From assembly GCF_007095465.1 (NCBI RefSeq), contig NZ_SDGL01000003.1:62001-126000 (forward strand): a DNA stretch of 64,000 bases, written 5' to 3'. This document shows positions 35,794 to 45,481 of this stretch, one piece after another. Each line of letters opens with the position of its first letter. Position 1 is the stretch's first letter. Both the position numbers and the translations under genes were made by a program. A model generated the notes under the pieces. The model saw only the letters and a program-made list of their open reading frames with translations. It did no database searches and was not told where the DNA came from. The stretch is from Lactobacillus mulieris. Lineage in GTDB: Bacteria; Bacillota; Bacilli; Lactobacillales; Lactobacillaceae.

Positions 35794-38046
35794 TCATCTC
35801 AAAAAAGTTTCAAAGTGGCCTTTTCCAAAACCATATCGATAACTAATACTACCATATCTTTGCGTGCTAAGATATGGTATTGCCATTTTATCTAACTTAG
35901 CTAAAGTTTCTTGATTTGGATGATGATATCGATTATTTCGGCCAGCAGAAATAAAAACTAAATCAGGATGTATAATTTGCAAGAAATGTTCAGAAGTCGA
36001 TGTTTTACTTCCATGATGCCCTAATTTAAAATAATTAACCTTCATCGGAGTTTTTTGCGCAATTATTTCTTCACCAGCTTGATCTAAATCACCAGTAAAA
36101 AGCCAACGCTTATTATTTACCTCAAAAGTTAAAGACAGTGAATCTTCATTTTTCCCTAAACCTGCTTGATATGGATAAACAATATCAAACTTTATCGCCC
36201 CATTTATCCTATCTCCAGCGAGTAATTCTTTAATCTGGGACTTACGAACTTTTCCAGCAATCCGCTTTAAAAAAGCAGGGTTATTCATCAAGCCTTGAAC
36301 CATATATAATTTATCAATTTTAATTTTATCTAATAAAGGCCCCAAGTCACCAACATGATCTGCATCTTGATGTGAAAGGAACACTCCATCTAAATGATCA
36401 ATTCCTTGTGCTTTTAAAAATGGCAATGTTATTTGTTCTACTTGCGGTCTTTTTTTCTGTTTTGAACTTCCAAATACCACCTTACCACCGGTATCAATTA
36501 AATAACTTTTTCTAAAAATTGGTGTGGTTATTAATATGCTATCGCCTTGTCCTACATCAATAAAGGTTACCTGCCCTTGTAAAGGAAAATGGATACTAAT
36601 AAAAATTAACAAATATGCAATTATCAATGTTATTGCCGGTAATTTCAACTTAAATTTCTCTAACCTAAAAATTAAGTAACCAAAACTTATTACCAGTAAA
36701 AATAAACACTGCCACCAGGAAATTTTCCCAAATATTACCATCCCAATATTAGTTTTTGCAAAGCTATTGATAATGGTTTCTCCAATTTCTAAAATCTTTT
36801 CAAATAATTCAGAAACAACCAGGAAATTATTAAATAAAAAAATATTAATAAAAGTTAATGGCATTACAACAAAGTTAAAATACGGGACAATCAAGATATT
36901 AAAAACCACTGTAAGTACATTTACCTGATAAAAATTAAACAAAAGAAGAGGTGTTAATATTAAATTTAATAACACACCTTGTTTAAAACTATTATCACTT
37001 TTAACAATTTTAAGCCCTAATACCAATACATAACTTAGAATAGCTCCAATGTTCATAAATAATCTTGGAGTAATTACCAAATGAACAATTGCCGTTAATC
37101 CTAATAAATCAGAATTACTGATATGAAAAGCCTTTTTTTTCAGTAAGCCACCTAAAAAATAAGTCAAACAGCTTCTTACAAAACCCGCTTGTCCCGCACA
37201 AAGTAAAATTCCTAATAACAAACAAAAGCAAATAATAGTAAAACTTTCATCTTCTGTTACTTTTAAGTAATAACAAACAGTAGAAATAAGAAAAGTATAA
37301 ATTCCAACATGTAGCCCGGAAATACTTAAAAGATGGATTACTCCTAAATTTCGATAATTATCTAGTATGCGCTGGTTATCATCGCTATTATTTTCTCCTA
37401 AAACCAATTCACTTACGAAAAAGCCAAGTAATCTTGGAAAGCTAGCAAAATACTTTTCCAGTTTAAATCGTAAGTAATGATAAAAATCCATAAAATTATA
37501 GTTTGTGTTCCTGATTTGATAGTTTTGAATATGGATTTTCTCTTTAATTCCTTGACTAACATAATAATGACGATAATTTATTTCTCCAAAATTGTGAGCT
37601 TGCTCAATTTCCCCAATCTCATATTTTATATCAATCAATTGAACTTTATGACCTTGCCTTAATGCAGCTTCGATAAAAGATGATGACTTAAAGCTAAGTA
37701 AAATTCTACCAGATTTAAAATGACCAATTCCTGAGATGTAATCTTTATTGACTTTCATCTGATCTGGATAAATTGTAATAACTTGCCCCTGATATGAATA
37801 AAGCTGCAGACTTTGATATAAACGTAGCCCAAATAAAAACATGCCAATTGCTAAAATAAGTTTAGCCTTTTTAAATTTCTTTATTAATAACAGAGCAAAA
37901 AATAGGCAAAAAGCAATCGCAACACCAACTTGCCAATAATTTTTTGCCTCCAAAAATAGAAAACTAAAACTAATTAAAAGAAAAGCAACTAGTAAATAAA
38001 AACCTGGTCTTTTACTATAACTCAAGTTGATCTTTAAAGCCTGCAA
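35794..38046 (-). CDS. comEC: DNA uptake channel protein ComEC/Rec2
   Basis: A 750-residue membrane protein that passes single-stranded DNA into the cell. An N-terminal DUF4131/OB-like region is followed by the competence domain of many membrane helices (about 200-480, with LLSISGLHVGIY). The C-terminal metallo-beta-lactamase domain has FIDVGQGDSIL and LSHQDADHVGD. The frame is complete, with no frameshift. The start is TTG at 38046, eight bases after GGAG and overlapping the comEA end by 32 bases. Confidence 0.93.
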   Translation of the reverse strand: MQALKINLSYSKRPGFYLLVAFLLISFSFLFLEAKNYWQVGVAIAFCLFFALLLIKKFKKAKLILAIGMFLFGLRLYQSLQLYSYQGQVITIYPDQMKVNKDYISGIGHFKSGRILLSFKSSSFIEAALRQGHKVQLIDIKYEIGEIEQAHNFGEINYRHYYVSQGIKEKIHIQNYQIRNTNYNFMDFYHYLRFKLEKYFASFPRLLGFFVSELVLGENNSDDNQRILDNYRNLGVIHLLSISGLHVGIYTFLISTVCYYLKVTEDESFTIICFCLLLGILLCAGQAGFVRSCLTYFLGGLLKKKAFHISNSDLLGLTAIVHLVITPRLFMNIGAILSYVLVLGLKIVKSDNSFKQGVLLNLILTPLLLFNFYQVNVLTVVFNILIVPYFNFVVMPLTFINIFLFNNFLVVSELFEKILEIGETIINSFAKTNIGMVIFGKISWWQCLFLLVISFGYLIFRLEKFKLKLPAITLIIAYLLIFISIHFPLQGQVTFIDVGQGDSILITTPIFRKSYLIDTGGKVVFGSSKQKKRPQVEQITLPFLKAQGIDHLDGVFLSHQDADHVGDLGPLLDKIKIDKLYMVQGLMNNPAFLKRIAGKVRKSQIKELLAGDRINGAIKFDIVYPYQAGLGKNEDSLSLTFEVNNKRWLFTGDLDQAGEEIIAQKTPMKVNYFKLGHHGSKTSTSEHFLQIIHPDLVFISAGRNNRYHHPNQETLAKLDKMAIPYLSTQRYGSISYRYGFGKGHFETFLR

Positions 38047-38665
38047 GTGTTTTTTCTCCTATTCCCGAAACTTTTGTTAAGTCATCAACACTCTTAAAGG
38101 GCCCATTTTGTTCACGATACGCAATGATTTGTTCTGCTTTTTTCTGCCCAACTCCATTTAATTTTTGCAAATCTGCTATAGTTGCTGAATTTAAATGAAT
38201 TTTCTCTCCACCATTATTACTTGTTGTTGACGAAGGCTGACTTGCAGTTGTATCAAGAGGTGAATTTTCTCCTTTAACAGGTATATAAACCTTATCTTGA
38301 TCTTTTAAAAGTATTGCCCTATTAACAGAACTCAAATCTGCTTCAGCAGTTTCTCCACCAGCTGCTCGGATCAAATCTGCGACTCTAGCCCCTGCTTTCA
38401 AGGCATAAATACCACTATTTTTAACTGCTCCAGAAATATCACATGTAACTTTATCATTTTTAGAAGCTGAAACATTTGAAACAGCTGAAGACGATAGTGA
38501 ATTACTTTGGCTAGCTGAAGTGGCAGATGTTGAATTTATTGAAACTAGTTCATCTTGTGAATTGCTGTTAAATTTCCAAAATATTAATATACCAATTCCT
38601 AGTAAGCTTACTATTACCCACACCTTATACTTAATTATCCAATCTTTAAATTCTTCAAAAATCAT
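38015..38665 (-). CDS. comEA: DNA receptor ComEA
   Basis: A 216-residue membrane-anchored DNA-binding protein. One transmembrane helix (about residues 14-30) precedes a Ser/Asn-rich spacer. A SLBB-like domain (GAVKNSGIYALKAGARVADLI) and a C-terminal tandem helix-hairpin-helix (LNSATIADLQKLNGVGQKKAEQII, here summarised; then KVSGIGEKTL) follow. It is complete. It is first in the comEA-comEC-holA set. Confidence 0.93.
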   Translation of the reverse strand: MIFEEFKDWIIKYKVWVIVSLLGIGILIFWKFNSNSQDELVSINSTSATSASQSNSLSSSAVSNVSASKNDKVTCDISGAVKNSGIYALKAGARVADLIRAAGGETAEADLSSVNRAILLKDQDKVYIPVKGENSPLDTTASQPSSTTSNNGGEKIHLNSATIADLQKLNGVGQKKAEQIIAYREQNGPFKSVDDLTKVSGIGEKTLAGFKDQLEL

Positions 38666-38711
38666 TATTTAACCTCAAAATCATTAAAATTTCTTTTCTG
38701 AAATTAAATAC

Positions 38712-38747
38712 AAAAAAAGGTCTAGGTTTTTTCCTAGACTTTTTTTA
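38712..38747 (-). terminator. Terminator of the ftsW-sepM run
   Basis: GTCTAGG/CCTAGAC stem followed by seven T on the minus strand, overlapping the sepM stop codon region. Confidence 0.85.
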
Positions 38748-39776
38748 TTTTTGAATCTTTTTCAAATAATTAAGCGCATCATTAAAAGTTGTAACTGGAA
38801 CAATTTTCATTTTTGAATGAATTTGTTTGGCAGTTTTTACTGCAACGGCATAATTAGTTTCATCTTTCTTATATCCTGGTAATTGTTGACTAGGAGCAAA
38901 AAACACTTTAGCCCCAGCTTTATCAGCAGCCACTACTTTCTTATCAACTCCACCTATCATCCCTACATTACCATCATCATCAATCGTGCCTGTCCCAGCA
39001 ATCTTAACCCCATGTGTTAAATCATGACCTGTAAATAACTGATAGGAAGCCAATGAAAACATTAACCCAGCAGAAGGGCCACCGATAGATCCAGCATTAA
39101 TTTTAATTTGAGGTTCAGTAATAACTTGACTTCGCTCAACCAATTGAATTCCAATAGCCGCTTTCGATTTATCTGTAGCTAAAGGAATAGTTTTGCCTGT
39201 ATAATTGATTGACTTATTATTCCTTTGAACTGTAATAGTGATTTTCTGACTTATTTTTTGTTTTTGAATATAATCCATCAATGATTTGGTCGATTTAAAA
39301 TGTTGACCATCTACTGCAGTAATAATATCACCAATTTCCAATTTACCTTTAAATTTTGAATTGGTTGCTAATCCCATTACATAAACACCTAAAAATTCCT
39401 TCTTTGGTGTTTTCCCAGCAACTTTAGCAGCATAATAAATTGCATTATTTTGACTAGTTTCCATATACCACTCTTGTAGTTGCATATATTGATTAGTATT
39501 TTGATTACCTAATAAGTCTTTTTGAGAAATTCGTGTTTCAAAAGGATTGGTATAACTCCATAAATAATCACCAAGGCTCGCTTGCCGCTCGCTAACTGTT
39601 ACCATAAGTAAATTTTTGCTAGCAGTTTTGCCCTTTGAAGATACAAATTGACTTACACTGTTTGCATCCCCTGGTGCTTCAATATAATAATTAGTTGGCC
39701 AAGAAAGGCCCAAATAAACTAAAACGAGAAGCAATAAAGTTGCAACAACAATATTTAATTTCTTTTTATTTTTCAT
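38745..39776 (-). CDS. SepM/YlbL-family membrane serine protease with PDZ domain
   Basis: A 343-residue protein with an N-terminal membrane anchor (about residues 7-25), a PDZ domain (KGKLEIGDIITAVDG) and a Lon-like protease domain. The catalytic serine is in GSIGGPSAGLMF and the lysine in GGVDKKVVAA. Streptococcal SepM trims the competence peptide CSP, but most homologues have unknown targets. The start overlaps the coaD end by 11 bases. It is the last gene of the ftsW-ylbG-rsmD-coaD-sepM run. Confidence 0.9.
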   Translation of the reverse strand: MKNKKKLNIVVATLLLLVLVYLGLSWPTNYYIEAPGDANSVSQFVSSKGKTASKNLLMVTVSERQASLGDYLWSYTNPFETRISQKDLLGNQNTNQYMQLQEWYMETSQNNAIYYAAKVAGKTPKKEFLGVYVMGLATNSKFKGKLEIGDIITAVDGQHFKSTKSLMDYIQKQKISQKITITVQRNNKSINYTGKTIPLATDKSKAAIGIQLVERSQVITEPQIKINAGSIGGPSAGLMFSLASYQLFTGHDLTHGVKIAGTGTIDDDGNVGMIGGVDKKVVAADKAGAKVFFAPSQQLPGYKKDETNYAVAVKTAKQIHSKMKIVPVTTFNDALNYLKKIQK

Positions 39777-40263
39777 GTGATGCTAATACCCTCTTTAAAG
39801 CTAGTGCTGCTTTTACTGGCAAAAACTGTGAAACATCTCCACCAAATTTAGCTATTTCCTTAATCATACTTGAAGCAACAAAACTATTGTCACTACTAGT
39901 CATGAAATAAACTGTTTCAATAGCTGGATTAAGTTTTTTGTTCATTGCATTAATTTGTTGCTCATAAAGGAAATCTGCACTATTTCTCAATCCACGAATA
40001 ATAATATTAGTTTGTAATTCTTTAGCCACATCAACTGTTAAAGCAGCAGGTCTAGTAAGAACAGAAACATTAGCTAATTTCAAATCAGCAATTGCTTCTT
40101 CAACTAATTCTGCTCGCTCTTTCGCAGAAAACAAATATTTTTTACTCGTATTGGTCATTATTACTACAACAACTTCATCAAAAGACTGACTTGCTTTTTT
40201 AATAGTTTCTAAATGGCCATTAGTTATCGGATCAAAACTTCCTGGAAAAATTGCTTTTACCAT
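39766..40263 (-). CDS. coaD: Phosphopantetheine adenylyltransferase
   Basis: A 165-residue nucleotidyltransferase for the fourth step of coenzyme A synthesis. It shows FPGSFDPITNGHL (the T/HxGH motif), RGLRNSADFLYEQQ and VASSMIKE. The length fits the family. The ATG at 40263 has AAAGGGATAATT ahead of it; ten further open codons upstream are within rsmD. One base separates it from the rsmD stop. Confidence 0.96.
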   Translation of the reverse strand: MVKAIFPGSFDPITNGHLETIKKASQSFDEVVVVIMTNTSKKYLFSAKERAELVEEAIADLKLANVSVLTRPAALTVDVAKELQTNIIIRGLRNSADFLYEQQINAMNKKLNPAIETVYFMTSSDNSFVASSMIKEIAKFGGDVSQFLPVKAALALKRVLASHEK

Positions 40264-40264
40264 C

Positions 40265-40816
40265 TTAATTATCCCTTTGATATATTCTAACAATCGTTTT
40301 ACCTAGATGATGTTCCTTAACTAAAGTAAAGCCGTTTACGTCTTCTAATTGAGTATCATCATCAGTTTCACAGACCAAAATTGCTTTAGAATTCAGTAAA
40401 TTCAGCTTATCTATTTCCGCCATAATTTTAGTAATTTTTTGTTTGGCATATGGTGGATCTAAAAAAACTATATCAAAATGATAATCATGTTCATTCAAGA
40501 ATCTTAAGGCTACTTTATCACTCATTTTAAATACTTCAAATTTTCCTTCTTCATGAGTTAAAGCCACATTCTTTTTTATTATTTGAACCGCCGCGTAATT
40601 TATATCGGTAATTACTGCATGATCAAAGCCTCTAGATACCGCTTCAATAGCTAAGGCCCCACTGCCACCGTATAAATCTAAGACAGCTCCACCATTAAAG
40701 AATTGACCTAAGCTATTAAAAAGTGATTCTTTAACCTTATCACTAGTTGGTCTTGTTTTATTACTTTTTAATGTAAACAAATTTCTTTTAGCATATTTAC
40801 CAGCAATTATTCTCAC
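40265..40816 (-). CDS. rsmD: 16S rRNA (guanine-966-N2)-methyltransferase RsmD
   Basis: A 183-residue SAM-dependent methyltransferase. It begins MRIIAGKYAKRNL, typical of RsmD. The SAM loop LDLYGGSGALAIEAVSRG and the catalytic DPPY motif (FLDPPYAK) are present. It overlaps the ylbG end by four bases and lies just before coaD, the usual ylbG-rsmD-coaD order. Confidence 0.95.
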   Translation of the reverse strand: MRIIAGKYAKRNLFTLKSNKTRPTSDKVKESLFNSLGQFFNGGAVLDLYGGSGALAIEAVSRGFDHAVITDINYAAVQIIKKNVALTHEEGKFEVFKMSDKVALRFLNEHDYHFDIVFLDPPYAKQKITKIMAEIDKLNLLNSKAILVCETDDDTQLEDVNGFTLVKEHHLGKTIVRIYQRDN

Positions 40817-41145
40817 TGCTTATATTCCTCATTTTCTTCTAAAATTTGTTCTGCTTCCGTTGCTAGTTTATTAATTTGCCCTTCTTCATGTTCCCGACTG
40901 AAATTCAATTCACTTGTTGGTGAAATTTCAGCTTTTTTGACAAAGTGCAATTTATTTAATTTTATTGTTAATTCTCTCGCTCCAGTTTGATTTACATAAA
41001 TCAAACAATATTTTTTTCTTTTTGAAAAATAAACTATGTCACCAAATTGTCTTAATTTAAACTGATCTTGAGCTTGATTTAAAAAAACGATTATCGCAAC
41101 TCGTGCCGGTATATTGGTATTTTTTAAATCCTGATTATAACTCAT
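40813..41145 (-). CDS. YlbG-family (DUF2129) protein
   Basis: A 110-residue soluble protein with the conserved RQFGDIVYFSKRKKYCLIYV core and the VKKAEISP segment of YlbG. The function is not established. The C-terminus is glutamate-rich. It overlaps ftsW by four bases and rsmD by four bases, so all are probably co-translated. Confidence 0.88.
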   Translation of the reverse strand: MSYNQDLKNTNIPARVAIIVFLNQAQDQFKLRQFGDIVYFSKRKKYCLIYVNQTGARELTIKLNKLHFVKKAEISPTSELNFSREHEEGQINKLATEAEQILEENEEYKQ

Positions 41146-42335
41146 TGTACGCTCCGTTCCATCATAATAGTCCTCTTTTCTTCAGCGGAAATATTCAAAA
41201 CTAATCCGACTCCAGCCGTTAAAACAAACATTGAGGAACCACCATAACTAATAAAAGGTAAGGTTACTCCAGTAATCGGTAATAAACCAATGACTGCACC
41301 AATATTAAATAAAGTTTCTGTAAAGATAATAGTTGTCACTCCAAAACAAACCAAAGCATTAAATTGACTTTGAGCATGAACTCCAACTTCCATAATCCGC
41401 CACATTAAATAAAATAGTAATCCTAAAATTAGACAGGCACCAATTGAACCTAATTCTTCACTAATAATGGACATAATAAAGTCAGTATATGGTTCTGGTA
41501 AGTAGCCACGCTTTTGCATACTATTACCTAATCCAACTCCAAATAAACCACCGTTATGAATTGCATAATATGAATTTACCAATTGCGCTCCACTTGTTTT
41601 TTCTAGTTGGAATGGGTGAGCAAATGCTAATAAACGCTGGAATTGATAAGAGTTTTGTAAGAACTTAGGATTCCAAATAATGATTAAAGATACAAAGCCA
41701 ATAACTAACCCTAATAAGATAAACATCCATGTTAAAACAAGACCTGCTCTAATTCCAGAAACCGCATATAAAACCATTACAATCATAAACAAGATTGCGG
41801 TTCCACCGAAGTCTGGTTCAACAATAACTAAAGCCATAATAGCAAATGCAATAATTGTTGGATTAGATAATGAATGCCAAATATTACCCGCTACTAAGCG
41901 ATTAGCCCTTTTATCTAAAATTTTTGCCAAATATAAAATAAGAGCTAACTTAGCAATTTCTAATGGCTGAATACTTACAAATCCCAAATTTATCCAACCA
42001 ACAGCACCATTAACAGCGAATCTAGCTCCACCAATTATTTTCATTGCTAACAAAATAAGTAACAAGAATACGGAGAAACCTAAATAGGTCATAATAAATC
42101 CCCAACTTCGAATCTTTTTCATTTTAGTATTAAAAGCTGGGTAGCCTAAAAATATTACGGCAACTATAAAGTAAATAAATTGTTTAACCCCATAAACTGT
42201 CGGACTAAATCCATTAACTAGTAAAATATCTGAACTAGCTGAATAAACCATTACAATCCCTACTACACATAAAAATAAATAAGGAAGTAGTATTTTATAA
42301 TCTAAATATAAAAATTTTTGCTTATCTGGACGCAC
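41142..42335 (-). CDS. ftsW: Cell-division SEDS glycosyltransferase FtsW
   Basis: A 397-residue polytopic protein of the SEDS family, which polymerises peptidoglycan strands with a partner PBP at the division site. About ten helices can be seen. Conserved segments include the IQPLEIAKLALILYLA start of the family core, VEPDFGGTAIL, the GVGLGNSMQKRGYLPEPYTDFI loop (in parts) and LPFISYGGSSM. The genome position before ylbG-rsmD-coaD favours FtsW over RodA. Confidence 0.92.
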   Translation of the reverse strand: MRPDKQKFLYLDYKILLPYLFLCVVGIVMVYSASSDILLVNGFSPTVYGVKQFIYFIVAVIFLGYPAFNTKMKKIRSWGFIMTYLGFSVFLLLILLAMKIIGGARFAVNGAVGWINLGFVSIQPLEIAKLALILYLAKILDKRANRLVAGNIWHSLSNPTIIAFAIMALVIVEPDFGGTAILFMIVMVLYAVSGIRAGLVLTWMFILLGLVIGFVSLIIIWNPKFLQNSYQFQRLLAFAHPFQLEKTSGAQLVNSYYAIHNGGLFGVGLGNSMQKRGYLPEPYTDFIMSIISEELGSIGACLILGLLFYLMWRIMEVGVHAQSQFNALVCFGVTTIIFTETLFNIGAVIGLLPITGVTLPFISYGGSSMFVLTAGVGLVLNISAEEKRTIMMERSVQ

Positions 42336-42388
42336 CTTCGCCGTCCTCCTCTTAATAAAGTAATTTAATCTTATTATTCATTATAAAC

Positions 42389-42425
42389 CAAAAAAAGCTG
42401 CTACTTCTATTGAAGTAACAGCTTT
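42389..42425 (-). terminator. Terminator of typA
   Basis: On the minus strand AAAGCTGTTACTTC pairs with GAAGTAGCAGCTTT (one mismatch) and is followed by a T run. Confidence 0.85.
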
Positions 42426-42442
42426 TTATGATTAATTAGCAA

Positions 42443-44287
42443 TTAATTTTGACGATTTTTCTTCTTGTCAAATTTTTGACGTTCGTTAGTATTCAAAATC
42501 TTCTTACGTAAACGAATACTTTGTGGAGTTACTTCACAATATTCGTCATCATTCAAGAATTCAATTGCTTCTTCTAAAGTCAAAGTCTTAGGAGTTTTAA
42601 TAGAAGCTGAGTGGTCTTTACCTGCTGCACGAGTGTTAGTTAAGTTCTTACCCTTTGTAACATTAACTGCAATATCACGTTCACGAGAAGATTGACCAAC
42701 AATCATACCTTCATAAACTTCAACACCAGCACCAATGAACAAAATACCACGTTGTTCTACTGATTGAAGTGAATAAGTAGTTGATTGGCCTTGGTTAATT
42801 GATACCAAAGCACCATTTCTTCTACCAGGTTCCCAATTCTTAACAACTGGCTTATATGCCTCAAAAGTATGGTTCAAAATACCATAACCAGCAGTTTGTG
42901 ACATAAATTCATTGTTGTAACCAATCAAACCACGTGATGGAACTAAGAATTCAAGTCTAGTTTGACCATTTCCAGTTGATTCCATATTCTTCATTTCACC
43001 TTTTCTTTGTGAAAGAGAATCAATAACTGAACCAACATATTCATCTGGTGTATCCACTTGAACTGCTTCAAATGGTTCACACATTTGGCCATCAATTTCA
43101 CGGTAAATAACCTTAGGACGAGAAAGTTGCATTTCAAATCCTTCACGGCGCAATTCTTCAACTAAGATTGAAAGGTGTAATTCACCACGACCAGAAACAG
43201 TCCATGAATTAATTTGGTCAGTAGGTTCAACTTTTAATGAAACATCAGTACGAGTTTGCTTCATTAAGCGATCTTCCAACTTCTTTGGAGTTACTTGATC
43301 ACCTTCACGACCTGCAAATGGTGAGTCATTAGCAACAAAATCCATTTGAAGTGTTGGTGGATCAATGTGAAGTGGTGGCAATGCTTCTGGCTTTTCAGCT
43401 GAAGCAATAGTTTCACCAACAAAGATGTCATTAATACCTGAAATAGCAATGATATCTCCTGCTTTTGCTTCTTTAATTTCATTACGCTTCAAACCAAAGA
43501 AACCAAATAATTTAGTAACACGGAAGTTTTGAGTTGTACCGTCAATTTTCATAACAGTAACTTGGTCACCGACTTTAATCTTACCACGGTATACACGACC
43601 TACTCCAATACGACCTACATAGTCATCCCAATCAAGCATGGTAATTTGGAATTGAAGTGGTTGATCACTGTTTTCAACAGGAGCAGGAATATTTTTGATA
43701 ATAGTTTCAAAAATAGGATCCATGGTTTCTTTTTGAGTACTCAAGTCTTCATCATAACTTGAAGTACCATTTAATGCACTTGCGTAGACAACTGGGAAAT
43801 CAAGTTGTTCATCATTTGCACCAAGTTCAATAAATAATTCAAGAACTTCATCTAAAACTTCAGCTGGTCGAGCACCTGGACGGTCAATTTTGTTAATAAC
43901 AACAATTGGCTTAACTCCAGCTTCTAAAGCCTTTTTAAGCACAAAACGAGTTTGTGGCATAGTACCTTCATATGCATCAACCAATAAAAGTGCACCATCA
44001 ACCATGTGCATAATACGTTCTACTTCACCACCGAAGTCAGCGTGACCTGGCGTATCTAAGATATTAATAGTAGTATCATGGTATTTAACTGCTGTATTCT
44101 TTGAAAGAATAGTAATACCACGTTCACGTTCAATATCGTTTGAGTCCATTGCACGATCTTCAAGGTTAATGTGTTCTGGCAAAGTATCTGATTGCTTCAA
44201 TAATTGGTTAACCAAAGTGGTTTTACCGTGGTCAACGTGAGCGATAATCGCAATATTTCTAATATCTTCTCTTCTTTGTTCTGACAA
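42443..44287 (-). CDS. typA: Ribosome-associated GTPase TypA/BipA
   Basis: A 614-residue translational GTPase related to EF-G, involved in ribosome assembly at low temperature and in stress. It shows [11 protein letters not shown] (G1), RERGITIL (G2), [11 protein letters not shown] (G3) and NKIDRPGA (G4), then domains 2, 3 and 5 and the specific C-terminal domain, with a lysine-rich end. The start is TTG at 44287, six bases after GGGAGG, giving [11 protein letters not shown] as in other TypA. A longer frame reading through the ribosome site is less likely. The leader carries a terminator-like hairpin. Confidence 0.96.
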   Translation of the reverse strand: MSEQRREDIRNIAIIAHVDHGKTTLVNQLLKQSDTLPEHINLEDRAMDSNDIERERGITILSKNTAVKYHDTTINILDTPGHADFGGEVERIMHMVDGALLLVDAYEGTMPQTRFVLKKALEAGVKPIVVINKIDRPGARPAEVLDEVLELFIELGANDEQLDFPVVYASALNGTSSYDEDLSTQKETMDPIFETIIKNIPAPVENSDQPLQFQITMLDWDDYVGRIGVGRVYRGKIKVGDQVTVMKIDGTTQNFRVTKLFGFFGLKRNEIKEAKAGDIIAISGINDIFVGETIASAEKPEALPPLHIDPPTLQMDFVANDSPFAGREGDQVTPKKLEDRLMKQTRTDVSLKVEPTDQINSWTVSGRGELHLSILVEELRREGFEMQLSRPKVIYREIDGQMCEPFEAVQVDTPDEYVGSVIDSLSQRKGEMKNMESTGNGQTRLEFLVPSRGLIGYNNEFMSQTAGYGILNHTFEAYKPVVKNWEPGRRNGALVSINQGQSTTYSLQSVEQRGILFIGAGVEVYEGMIVGQSSRERDIAVNVTKGKNLTNTRAAGKDHSASIKTPKTLTLEEAIEFLNDDEYCEVTPQSIRLRKKILNTNERQKFDKKKNRQN

Positions 44288-44309
44288 AGGTATTCCTCCC
44301 AGCTTCAAT

Positions 44310-44334
44310 AAAAAAACTGTGACGCGGTCACAGT
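44310..44334 (-). promoter_or_regulatory. Terminator-like hairpin in the typA leader (possible attenuator)
   Basis: On the minus strand ACTGTGAC-CGC-GTCACAGT forms a perfect eight-base stem followed by seven T. It lies about 60 bases after the predicted start of transcription and about 23 bases before the typA start codon. No gene arrives from upstream on this strand, since def is divergent, so the hairpin would act on typA's own message. A seven-codon frame (44351-44328, MICVFIL) ends inside its first arm. Confidence 0.6.
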
Positions 44335-44399
44335 ATGAACACGCAAATCATAATTCACGCTCTTTTCGAAGTGTCTACATATTTTAGTTACGTTGCTAG

Positions 44400-44428
44400 A
44401 TTTTACCACTTAAATGCGAAGGGGTCAA
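44400..44428 (-). promoter_or_regulatory. Promoter of typA
   Basis: On the minus strand TTGACC and TAAAAT are separated by 17 bases. Transcription should begin near 44393, giving a leader of about 105 bases. Confidence 0.7.
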
Positions 44429-44520
44429 TGTTTAGCAATACTTTTAAAAGTATTACGAGCAGAATTTGAATAAATGTGGTACAAATATATAAGTAAATAA
44501 TGATTTAAGGAGCAATATAT

Positions 44521-45075
44521 ATGATTCTTATGAAAGATATCGTCAGAGATGGCGACCCCGTTTTAAGAAGAGTTGCAGACCAACTTACTTTCCCACTTTC
44601 AGACCACTATCAAAAATTAGCGGATGACATGATGGAATACTTAATCAACTCACAAGATCCCAAAATTGCAGAAAAACATCAATTAAGAGCTGGCGTAGGA
44701 TTGGCTGCACCTCAAGTTGGTGAAGGAGTACAAATGGCTTCTCTACTAGTACCAAATGATAAAGGTGAAATAATTTTTAAAGAAACTTTTGTAAATCCAA
44801 AAATTATTTCTGAATCAGTTCGTCAAGTTTGCTTGAGCGAAGGTGAAGGCTGTTTAAGCGTTGATAAGGTAATTGATGGCTATGTTCCACGTCCTAATAA
44901 ATTAACAATTAAATACTTTACAGTAGATGGAGAAGAGAAGACAATTCGGTTGACTGGATATCCTGCAATTGTTGCATCACACGAAATTGATCACTTAAAC
45001 GGACACCTTTTCTATGACAGAATTAACAAAAAAGATCCATTTGCTTTAAAGGATGATACATTAGTAATTTCTTAA
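44521..45075 (+). CDS. def: Peptide deformylase
   Basis: A 184-residue metalloenzyme that removes the formyl group from new proteins. The three motifs are [16 protein letters not shown] (with the metal cysteine) and HEIDHLNG (metal histidines). The long insertion between motifs and the C-terminal length place it in the type 2 deformylases of Gram-positives. The start at 44521 follows AAGGAG. It is monocistronic with its own terminator. Confidence 0.97.
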   Translation: MILMKDIVRDGDPVLRRVADQLTFPLSDHYQKLADDMMEYLINSQDPKIAEKHQLRAGVGLAAPQVGEGVQMASLLVPNDKGEIIFKETFVNPKIISESVRQVCLSEGEGCLSVDKVIDGYVPRPNKLTIKYFTVDGEEKTIRLTGYPAIVASHEIDHLNGHLFYDRINKKDPFALKDDTLVIS

Positions 45076-45111
45076 ATTACTATTTTTTATTAAGACAAGA
45101 GATGATACAAG

Positions 45112-45138
45112 GAGACTAGTTGGACTAGTCTCTTTTTC
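45112..45138 (+). terminator. Terminator of def
   Basis: Perfect nine-base stem GAGACTAGT/ACTAGTCTC with loop TGG, followed by T5. Confidence 0.85.
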
Positions 45139-45253
45139 TATGTCATAGCTACACTTAAAGCAAAACTTATGGTAAAATTTTATTAACTATTGAATATTTT
45201 TGAAGAATATTCATCTTGAGATCGTTTTAACAACTAAATAAGGAGATAGATTT

Positions 45254-45478
45254 ATGATCTATAAAGTTTTATACCAAGACAACAAGATTGTTAACCCAAG
45301 AAGAGAAACTACTAAAACTCTCTTTCTTGAAGCTGACAGTATTGGCCAAGCTCGGATGATGGTTGAAGATAATACCCCCTACAATGTCGAACTCATCCAA
45401 GAATTAACTGGCAACTCATTAGCATACGAAAAAGAACATGCTGATTTTAAGTTGACCACTTTTGATACTGATAAGTAA
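45254..45478 (+). CDS. rpoY: RNA polymerase epsilon subunit RpoY
   Basis: A 74-residue protein of the DUF1447/RpoY family, a small accessory subunit of Firmicutes RNA polymerase. It starts [18 protein letters not shown], and has [13 protein letters not shown] and the YNVELIQEL segment. It sits three bases upstream of rnjA, the family's normal partner gene, with which it is certainly co-transcribed. The ribosome site AAGGAGATAG is strong. Confidence 0.94.
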   Translation: MIYKVLYQDNKIVNPRRETTKTLFLEADSIGQARMMVEDNTPYNVELIQELTGNSLAYEKEHADFKLTTFDTDK

Positions 45479-45481
45479 TCA

